A stretch of 64,000 nt of DNA from Pisaster brevispinus (taxonomy: Eukaryota > Echinodermata > Asteroidea > Forcipulatida > Asteriidae): the NCBI GenBank assembly GCA_023634235.1, contig JAMKCF010000013.1, forward strand, positions 18,415,705-18,479,704, read 5' to 3'. The notes beneath the pieces were generated by a model. That model was not told where the DNA came from and searched no databases. It saw only the letters and a list, made by a program, of their open reading frames with translations. Shown piece by piece: positions 63,301 through 64,000 of this stretch (its first letter is position 1; each line of letters begins with the position of its first letter). The position numbers and the translations under genes were made by a program.

Positions 63301-63876
63301 CAGGCCTGTCTGGGTGATTCATTACTACAAGTAGCTAGTCATGGGGCTAAGATCTTATCAGGACCCGAAGGTGATTGCCTGAGTTTGATGGATTCAGTAT
63401 TCGTACAGGCAAACCCACTGTGCTGGTTATAGGCCCAGGCATACCTATCAGAGCTGCCAACACTCCCTGATTCTGCAGAAAGTTCCCTGAAAATAGACAA
63501 ATCTTTCTATATTCTGATGAACACATTTTGAAATCTCCCTAATTATGGACAAGGCATTTGCTTGAGTTTAATGGATTGGGTCTAATGTTCTATTTTACTG
63601 CTGATCCGTCCTGGAAAGTGTGTTGACCAATCTTTTTTTTTTTTACATGTTTGGCTGTTGAGTAATGAAATGAGTACTGATGAATTCTGATACATCTCGG
63701 AAGTTTACTTTCCCAAAATGCTTGAACTGTGGCATATGATATGGATATTATCATTCCTGTCAAGTGACGTTTTGATTAAAGCATTTCTTCTACTTTTGTT
63801 TTAATTAACAGAGACTGAATTTGCGAGGAGCATTGCCAAGCTAGCTGTCACAACACGTCCAACCCTCAAAGAGGAG
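18212..63876 (+). CDS. ARHGAP45/ARHGAP29: ARHGAP45/ARHGAP29-type Rho GTPase-activating protein, 5' half of gene
   Basis: Gene-level entry. The coding exons are 18212-18370 (or alternative 42930-43037), 48637-49015, 58753-58896, 59435-59513, 59881-59947, 60809-60896, 62925-63062 and 63812-63876. All phases agree, giving 373 residues in the upstream-start form and 356 in the alternative form before the window ends. The order matches human ARHGAP45 (HMHA1) and ARHGAP29: a basic, Ser-rich N-terminus, a helical region with LRDLLNILRTILDKY, a VTEYLMGDVEQGS motif, then the F-BAR start with SKYAKDVICYVEKRTHLETE. In this family an F-BAR domain, a C1 zinc finger and a RhoGAP domain that inactivates Rho-type GTPases follow. 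Those exons must lie beyond base 64000. Which vertebrate paralogue is closest cannot be settled from this part. Confidence 0.87.
18985..19045 (-). mobile_element. tRNA-derived SINE remnant
   Basis: Read on the minus strand, it has GTGGCATAGTGGTTCCTGCC and CTGTGGACCCTGGTTCCAATTCC, the A-box and B-box regions of a tRNA-like SINE head. Confidence 0.55.
19900..20095. mobile_element. GCTAAGCAAAAATAAGCAG-family element, diverged copy
   Basis: It contains TTGCTAAGCTTAAATAAGCAG, then TTGGTAAGTTGG, TTTGCTAAGCAAGAATTTTG and an ending AACGTGGCCC. It is recognised by the shared core, and the ends are poorly preserved. Confidence 0.45.
20395..20645 (+). mobile_element. 3' end of a CR1/L2-type retrotransposon
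   Basis: Conceptual translation, with frame breaks, gives an APKLWNNLPPCIRQSPSLNV-like segment followed by a KTHLFT-like end. Both are typical of the extreme C-terminus of CR1/L2 ORF2. After the stop comes a short UTR with TATTGCGCAATATAAATGTC ending in (ATT)n at 20628-20644, a usual L2-type tail. It is severely 5'-truncated and non-functional. Confidence 0.7.
20650..20775 (+). mobile_element. AGGCCTG-type MITE-like repeat, copy 3
   Basis: It contains GAGGGCAAGGCCAATTTCAT, ATTGGGAAACTTTTGAAGGG, GCACCAAC, AAGGCCAAGACCAGGGCAGA and GGCCTCTGTAATTCCAGGCC. The left terminus is lost where it abuts the (ATT)n tail of the preceding retrotransposon. Confidence 0.72.
20776..23320 (+). other. Intron 1, part 2: no exon recognised
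   Basis: AT-rich. A short CCATGGAGGTAGCTCCATG palindrome lies at about 21088. A segment after TTTGCTGCAG (from 21407) stays open on the plus strand for about 60 codons but has no recognisable motif and no good donor, so it is not called. Confidence 0.5.
23325..23740. repeat. Dispersed repeat, long copy (family also at 4345-4535)
   Basis: Both flanks match the short copy at 4345-4535. The left flank has GAATATCATCCACTGTGG and GATGATAGAT. The right flank has GTGTCACCATAC, GTAGTTGAATGG, GGTTTGTCAACATGCTGGAA and GTTGTTACCAA. Between them this copy carries about 190 extra bases with a minus-strand open segment. Confidence 0.6.
23450..23647 (-). other. Unassigned minus-strand open segment inside a repeat
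   Basis: After an acceptor-like CTTTGCAG (reverse complement of 23648-23655), 65 codons stay open to TAG at 23450-23452. The peptide starts NCTCRGYLPVQTKDGDPVYG and ends QGPQTKHVCKCI, with paired cysteines at both ends and one in the middle. This is a pattern seen in secreted Cys-rich modules, but I do not recognise a family. No start codon or partner exon is evident. It could be a captured exon, a transposon coding remnant or chance. Confidence 0.25.
23741..24890 (+). other. Intron 1, part 3: no exon recognised
   Basis: AT-rich sequence with a short (AC)n at about 24288-24298. Nothing coding is recognised. Confidence 0.5.
24900..24990 (-). mobile_element. tRNA-derived SINE (best-preserved copy)
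   Basis: Read on the minus strand: GGGCTAGATAGCTCAGTTGG, TAGAGCACCAGCCATTAATC, TGGAGGTCGTAGGTTCCAGT, CTCGCTCTAATCAAG. This keeps an A box (TAGCTCAGTTGG) and a B box (GGTTCCAGTCTCG) like a tRNA gene, but the 3' acceptor stem does not pair. Related copies are at 37436-37520 and 62728-62800. Confidence 0.8.
26405..26480 (-). mobile_element. tRNA-derived SINE remnant
   Basis: Read on the minus strand, GCGGTGAAGTGGTTAGGCTG is followed by GCAAAACTTGCAATCACTG and a B-box-like GGATTTAAAACC. The arrangement is a Leu/Ser-type tRNA-like SINE head. Confidence 0.5.
26598..26740. mobile_element. GGGCCCAATT MITE-like element, diverged copy
   Basis: It contains CTGCTTAGCAAAAATAAGCA followed by GGAAACCAG. 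It ends in AAGCAGCTCCATGAGATTGGGCC, the mirror of the family's left terminus. Confidence 0.6.
27925..28105. mobile_element. CTGCCAAC MITE-like element, copy 1
   Basis: It begins CTGCCAACTCTCCCTGATTC and ends TGTTGGCAG, so the ends are inverted repeats. The first 110 bases match 63454-63560 in order (TTCTGCAGAA, GTTCCCT, AAATCTTTC, TTCTGAT, GAAATCTC). It has no coding capacity. Confidence 0.65.
28106..31090 (+). other. Intron 1, part 5: AT-rich, no exon recognised
   Basis: It holds long A and T runs and a C-run at about 30308. There are no recognisable coding or repeat elements except short homopolymers. Confidence 0.5.
31108..31203. repeat. Low-complexity C-run / A-run / (AAC)n / (AAAC)n tract
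   Basis: C10, A9, then (AAC)n, (AAAC)n and (ATCAAC)n stacked in about 95 bases. Confidence 0.85.
31385..31412. repeat. CATGGAGGTAG palindrome
   Basis: ATGGAGGTAGA and TCTACCTCCAT flank a 6-base centre. Related palindromes are at 56632-56657 (CCATGGAGGTA / TACCTCCATGG) and, decayed, at about 21088 and 51490. Confidence 0.7.
31413..33700 (+). other. Intron 1, part 6: one SINE-like remnant
   Basis: Around 31998-32075 stand two facing B-box-like strings, GGGATTTGAACCCACAAG and TTGGATTCAAATCCAACC, a SINE remnant. Nothing else is recognised. Confidence 0.45.
31998..32075 (-). mobile_element. tRNA-derived SINE remnant
   Basis: On the minus strand it carries GTGGGTTCAAATCCC preceded by ATACAGGGCTT. 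The B-box is convincing. The A-box is only loosely matched by ACTCGGTTGG. Confidence 0.45.
33707..33873 (+). mobile_element. AGGCCTG-type MITE-like repeat, copy 4 (complete)
   Basis: This is the most complete copy, about 167 bp. The left end is AAGCCTGAAATTTCATCTCA and the right end is ATGTAATTTCAGGCCTG, inverted to each other. The interior has GGCAAGGCCATTTTCATTTT, GGGCACTTCCATTGGAAAAT, TATGGGAAACTTTTGAAGGG and CCAAGGCCAAGACCAAGG. Confidence 0.8.
33874..36415 (+). other. Intron 1, part 7: no exon recognised
   Basis: It contains the diverged element at 34010-34175 and a 39-bp direct duplication at 35068-35145 (AATTAAGCTGACC...GAATGCTAAT, twice with two differences). The rest is AT-rich and unremarkable. 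Confidence 0.5.
34010..34175. mobile_element. GGGCCCAATT MITE-like element, diverged copy
   Basis: The left part is AATTTCACAAAGCTGTTAAGCC followed by GTGCTTAGCAAATTTC. The right part is TTTGCTAAGCATGATTTTTTTGTGA. The family core is present, but the terminal GGGCCC is lost. Confidence 0.5.
36420..37394. mobile_element. Non-autonomous DNA transposon, about 970 bp
   Basis: The left terminus GGCAGTCCTTCTGATTTGA is mirrored by the right terminus TCAAATCAGAAGGACTGC. Just inside are paired hairpins: CCAGGTGTG / CACACCTGG at about 36446-36472 on the left, and GGCGTGTGA...TCGCACGCC repeats at about 37303-37375 on the right. The core (TTGCGTTTTTGAACGATCTT, CCCTAATTTCTGCCC, GATCGCGGCTAGTAAATATC) is shared with 46225-46800. 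It has no transposase-like frame. The open frame at 37189-37455 is composed largely of the hairpin repeats. Confidence 0.75.
37436..37520 (-). mobile_element. tRNA-derived SINE, diverged copy
   Basis: Read on the minus strand, TTAGAGCTAGAAAGTCAGTT, GGTAGAGCGCGGGAATGATA and ATCTGGAGGTTGCATTCAAATC match the SINE at 24900-24990, with decayed A and B boxes. It lies immediately beyond the right terminus of the transposon at 36420-37394. Confidence 0.6.
37521..42640 (+). other. Intron 1, part 8: comparatively repeat-poor region before the alternative exon
   Basis: No exon and, from 38.5 kb on, none of the repeat families seen elsewhere in the window. A C14 run lies at about 38417. Because an alternative promoter follows, this stretch is a plausible place for regulatory sequence or non-coding exons. 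That is an inference from the lack of insertions. Confidence 0.4.
42667..42674 (+). promoter_or_regulatory. TATA-box candidate for the alternative promoter
   Basis: TATAAAAA (context GCTATAAAAAGAC) lies 256 bases before the alternative start codon at 42930. If used, transcription would begin near 42700 and give a 5' UTR of about 230 bases. Such strings are not rare in AT-rich DNA, so this is weak evidence. Confidence 0.3.
42930..43037 (+). CDS. ARHGAP45/ARHGAP29: ARHGAP45/29-like alternative first coding exon (isoform B)
   Basis: It starts at ATG 42930, the first ATG after an in-frame TGA at 42885-42887, and runs 36 codons to a strong donor CCG|GTGAGT in phase 0. It encodes MENNKSNMKLHMKALITSPR then FIRKRFASLPYITVQP. 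That is the phase needed by the exon at 48637, 5.6 kb downstream, and the same as the exon at 18212-18370. The peptide is basic and partly hydrophobic and is unlike the isoform A start. It is a prediction from phase, donor quality and position, not from homology. Confidence 0.55.
43195..43345. mobile_element. GGGCCCAATT MITE-like element, diverged copy
   Basis: It runs from TTAGCCCTTACAAATATTGCTTAGCAG to GAAGCTTCGTGAAAATGGCCC and has the family's TGCTTAGCA and GGTTAGCTTAG internal strings. It lies 160 bases after the alternative first exon. Confidence 0.45.
43700..43998 (-). mobile_element. 3' end of a non-LTR retrotransposon ORF2
   Basis: The minus strand encodes NPPWGQWKTLNRLRTRTERS, KDALVRWGYKTGPTTCECGE and ADHTIEHCLVCPLL. 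The 'LNRLRTG..R....L..WG....P.C.CG...T..H.L..CP' pattern is the zinc-knuckle-like C-terminus of several LINE reverse transcriptase proteins. Only the last 80 or so residues are present. Confidence 0.75.
44390..44735 (+). mobile_element. 3' end of a CR1-like non-LTR retrotransposon
   Basis: The plus strand encodes RRSLTRCHFCTNLHSQHPLC, then STVRVPKADTLRYSNSFVPG, TAALWNSLSVTCFPPSSN and LFQF, followed by a stop in place of a codon and RNVNKYFHSL. The 'R.NSF.P....LWNSLP......S...FK..V' pattern is the C-terminus of CR1-like ORF2. The upstream part is frameshifted. Confidence 0.75.
46135..46930. mobile_element. Non-autonomous DNA element sharing a core with 36420-37394
   Basis: Edges are marked by facing TTTCACTCGCCGGC, TTTTTTCACTAGCCCAC and ACTCGCCCAGCGGGCTAGTA, then GACTCGCCCGCCGCTG words. 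The core TTTGCGTTTTTGGATGATCT, TATCTCCTAATTTCTGCCC, TACTTTTTTCATCAAC and CTAGCAAATATCAAGACT matches the 36.4-kb element in order, but the termini differ. It includes GAGCGATCGCGATCGCGATT at about 46712. No transposase frame is seen. Confidence 0.6.
48637..49015 (+). CDS. ARHGAP45/ARHGAP29: ARHGAP45/29-like shared exon (Ser-rich linker and first helix)
   Basis: The acceptor is CATTTTCAG and the donor is GGAG|GTGAGT. It starts in phase 0 and ends in phase 1. It encodes 126 full codons, residues 54-179 of isoform A. The first 85 are Ser/Thr/Arg-rich and probably disordered, with basic-directed phosphorylation-like sites such as FGSPHSLRRSSKTGSS. The last part, NQEEILQLTRDVRTFSESLS followed by RLKLLF, matches the 'I..L..DV.(R/K)F...L..LK' helix of ARHGAP29/ARHGAP45. 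Its base composition is richer in G/C than the flanks, as expected for coding DNA. Confidence 0.87.
49895..50520. mobile_element. Dispersed repeat of unknown class, copy 1
   Basis: Shared words in order with 53690-54455: GCCATCAGC, ACCTTTGTTTTCGTC, GTTCGATCTCAGGAACTACA, ACAAACAATACATCAAATGA, AAGCCTGTGCTCTAA, AGCAGCAGTT, GATTTAAAAACAC, GACCTTTG, ACCTTTCATT, GGTTCACT, TAGCGCCCTCT, GGAGAGTCCTC and TCCCACCACAATT. The copies also carry different insertions and deletions. There is no conserved open frame. Confidence 0.75.
52135..52150. repeat. G-run
   Basis: G10 within GTTGGGGGGGGGGAGG. This is low-complexity sequence only. Confidence 0.8.
52400..53000. repeat. 75-bp minisatellite, 8 near-identical copies
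   Basis: Units start GAGCTTTTTGAGTCAAGGGG at 52400, 52475 and every 75 bases after. They differ almost only at the end (GAGGGTTT or GAGAATTT) and at one G/A in AAAAAGCCC. 75 is a multiple of 3, but stop codons (TGA in TTTTGAGTC, TAA and TAG) close the frames. Near-identity points to recent expansion or homogenisation. The pre-array sequence CCCAAAAAATTTGAGC is a partial edge. Confidence 0.95.
53690..54455. mobile_element. Dispersed repeat of unknown class, copy 2
   Basis: Second copy of the element at 49895-50520, in the same orientation, with roughly three-quarters identity by eye and an AT-richer tail. It begins near CTAAGGCACCCACGGCCCCC and TGCCCTGTGCCTTTGCTGTG, upstream words which copy 1 lacks or has lost. 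Confidence 0.75.
56632..56657. repeat. Perfect palindrome CCATGGAGGTA-GATT-TACCTCCATGG
   Basis: An 11-bp perfect inverted repeat around a 4-base centre. It is related to the palindromes at 31385-31412, about 21088 and about 51490. Confidence 0.85.
57884..58032. mobile_element. GGGCCCAATT MITE-like element, diverged copy
   Basis: The left part is CAATTTCATAGAGTGCTTCAGC and GTTTCTGCTAAGCAAAAC. The right part is GTGAGCATAATTTTATTGTGC and TTAGCTCTATGATATTGG. The inverted ends are still visible. Confidence 0.6.
58753..58896 (+). CDS. ARHGAP45/ARHGAP29: ARHGAP45/29-like exon (conserved N-terminal helices)
   Basis: The acceptor is ATCTTTGTAG and the donor is AAGA|GTGAGT, phase 1 at both ends. It encodes ERTESLRVLAHDKLRDLLNI, LRTILDKYSALRSTDVHTAA and VLLITQIK. 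The 'L...L...I..KY..L....V..AA..L...(I/V)K' pattern is well conserved in ARHGAP29 and ARHGAP45 N-terminal to the F-BAR domain. It is the strongest family signature in the window together with the exons at 59881 and 62925. Confidence 0.9.
58897..59434 (+). other. Short intron, no other feature
   Basis: T-run and G-rich string at about 59278-59306. Nothing else is recognised. Confidence 0.5.
59435..59513 (+). CDS. ARHGAP45/ARHGAP29: ARHGAP45/29-like exon (26 codons)
   Basis: The acceptor is TGAATTCTAG and the donor is GCAG|GTGGGT. It begins in phase 1 and ends in phase 2. It encodes SLKDESEEERIKLFEAIDQL then ALAFSS. The '(F/L)...E......I..LA.(A/T)F(S/G)' pattern fits the family just before the 'V.E(F/Y)LMG(D/E)V' motif. 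Confidence 0.88.
59881..59947 (+). CDS. ARHGAP45/ARHGAP29: ARHGAP45/29-like exon (LMGDV motif)
   Basis: The acceptor is TCTCTTTTGCAG and the donor is AAG|GTAAAC. It begins in phase 2 and ends in phase 0. It encodes SVTEYLMGDVEQGSINMGFP then SSK. 'V(T/S)E(Y/F)LMG(D/E)V' is a diagnostic motif of ARHGAP29/ARHGAP45, so this exon fixes the family with confidence. Confidence 0.9.
59948..60808 (+). other. Intron with GGCTGGCT repeats and 53-bp tandem array
   Basis: It holds (GGCTGGCT)-like low-complexity sequence at about 59960-60130 and 60357-60425, and the array at 60151-60359. No exon is recognised. Confidence 0.65.
60151..60359. repeat. 53-bp minisatellite, 4 copies, in GGCTGGCT-rich sequence
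   Basis: Units start TAGCAGTTTTACTGGTCA at 60151, 60204, 60257 and 60310, each containing GGCCTGCTTGCTGACGTGGA. The last three are near-identical. The flanks are GGCTGGCTGGTTGGCT-type short repeats from which the unit may have grown. Confidence 0.92.
60809..60896 (+). CDS. ARHGAP45/ARHGAP29: ARHGAP45/29-like exon (Ser-rich)
   Basis: The acceptor is CTTTTGTCAG and the donor is TCAG|GTAGTG. It begins in phase 0 and ends in phase 1. It encodes SYDSLSSVTTSSDGGNVFSR then QMSQDSRES. Vertebrate ARHGAP45 has a similar Ser-rich 'S.(E/D)SL....' stretch here, between the LMG motif and the F-BAR start. Being phosphorylatable and short, it could be an optional exon, but skipping it would shift the frame. 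Confidence 0.82.
62554..62697. repeat. 36-bp tandem repeat, 4 copies, each with a palindrome
   Basis: The unit AAATTCACACTGTGTGAAGC plus TTTAAATCTTGTGTTT starts at 62554, 62590, 62626 and 62662. Each unit contains the 15-base perfect palindrome TTCACAC-T-GTGTGAA. Confidence 0.93.
62728..62800 (-). mobile_element. tRNA-derived SINE, diverged copy
   Basis: Read on the minus strand: TAGTACTAGACATCTCAGTT, GGTACAGCACTGGCATGTTA and ATCCGGAGGTCGCAGCTTCAAATCCC. It has the same layout as 24900-24990, with a good B-box-like end. Confidence 0.7.
62925..63062 (+). CDS. ARHGAP45/ARHGAP29: ARHGAP45/29-like exon (start of F-BAR domain)
   Basis: The acceptor is TTTTCTGCAG and the donor is TTAG|GTAACT, phase 1 at both ends. 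It encodes ACLSASELDDTLMHLDAGLD, LALDRAKVWSKYAKDVICYV and EKRTHL. The 'L...D.G.(D/E).AL..AK..(S/A)KY.K(D/N)(L/I).(S/C)(Y/W)(V/L)EK(R/K)..LE' pattern is the first F-BAR helix of ARHGAP29/ARHGAP45. That domain dimerises and binds membrane. Confidence 0.91.
63156..63308 (-). mobile_element. AGGCCTG-type MITE-like repeat, copy 5 (inverted)
   Basis: It runs from CAGGCCTGGATTTACATGGA through GGCCTCTTTTGCCCTGGTCT, GTGCCCCTTCAAAAG and GCCTTGCCTTCTCAAAG to GAAATTCCAGGCCTG. It has complete inverted ends and an internal deletion relative to 33707-33873. Confidence 0.78.
63454..63560. mobile_element. CTGCCAAC MITE-like element, copy 2 (3' truncated)
   Basis: CTGCCAACACTCCCTGATTC, TGCAGAAAGTTCCCTGAAAA and ATCTTTCTATATTCTGAT match the first part of 27925-28105. 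The right inverted end is absent. Confidence 0.6.
63812..63876 (+). CDS. ARHGAP45/ARHGAP29: ARHGAP45/29-like exon (F-BAR helix 1 continued)
   Basis: The acceptor is TTAATTAACAG and the donor is GAG|GTGGGT. It begins in phase 1 and ends in phase 0. It encodes ETEFARSIAKLAVTTRPTLK then EE. 'E.E(F/S).(K/R)....(K/H)(I/L)A...R' continues the first F-BAR helix as in ARHGAP45. This is the last exon in the window, and the reading frame continues beyond base 64000. Confidence 0.88.
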
Positions 63877-63929
63877 GTGGGTAGTATTACAAATGCGATC
63901 TTTTTCTTGTGAGAACTTTTTTGTTGCTC

Positions 63930-63964
63930 GTTGTTTGTTTGTTTGTTTGTTTGTTTGTTTGTTT
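63930..63964. repeat. (GTTT)n microsatellite
   Basis: About eight GTTT units in the intron after the last exon, followed by GGGGTGTTGGGGTGTTTG low-complexity sequence. Confidence 0.9.
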
Positions 63965-64000
63965 ATTGGGGGGTGTTGGGGTGTTTGTTTGTGTGTTTTG

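Larger units (their letters stand above)
63063..63811 (+). other. Intron with two MITE-like copies
   Basis: It holds the AGGCCTG-type repeat at 63156-63308 and a partial CTGCCAAC element at 63454-63560. The acceptor AATTAACAG ends at 63811. Confidence 0.6.

Overview
This window is animal (metazoan) nuclear DNA, about 36-38% GC by eye. It has short protein exons with GT/AG borders, very long introns, many tRNA-derived SINEs, short inverted-repeat (MITE-like) elements, CR1/L2-type LINE 3' ends and minisatellites. The two genes belong to families shared by bilaterians. The repeat mix, such as short elements ending in GGGCCCAATTTCATAGA or AGGCCTGAAATTTCA and the recurring string GCTAAGCAAAAATAAGCAGG, looks most like an echinoderm. 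That assignment is my inference from general familiarity and was not searched.

Gene 1 (+ strand, bases 1483-9174) is the 3' part of a sorting nexin of the SNX7/SNX30 type. Seven in-phase exons encode the last 292 residues, essentially the BAR domain and a short acidic tail, ending in TGA at 9172-9174. The PX-domain exons lie upstream of the window.

Bases 9175-18150 are intergenic or 3' UTR. They hold a 127-bp higher-order minisatellite, an interstitial CCCTAA tract, a truncated CR1/L2-like retrotransposon, inverted-repeat elements and a CpG-rich promoter candidate.

Gene 2 (+ strand, 18212 to beyond 63876) is the 5' half of a Rho GTPase-activating protein of the ARHGAP45(HMHA1)/ARHGAP29/GMIP family. 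A first coding exon at 18212-18370 and an alternative first coding exon at 42930-43037 both end in phase 0, and both can join the shared exon at 48637. Shared exons at 48637, 58753, 59435, 59881, 60809, 62925 and 63812 carry a Ser/Thr-rich linker, a conserved helical N-terminal region and the start of the F-BAR domain. The rest of the F-BAR, the C1 finger and the RhoGAP domain must lie beyond the window.

The introns, including one of about 30 kb, are filled with repeats. Notable ones are a 34-bp minisatellite whose last unit has its hairpin loop inverted, an 8 x 75-bp near-identical array, two diverged copies of a roughly 0.8-kb element at 50 and 54 kb, and two elements at 36.4 and 46.1 kb that share a core but not their ends. 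I found no CRISPR array, no bacterial-type operon, no clear RNA gene apart from tRNA-derived SINEs, and no convincing new multi-gene system. The most substantive points are the alternative promoter of gene 2 and the repeat biology.
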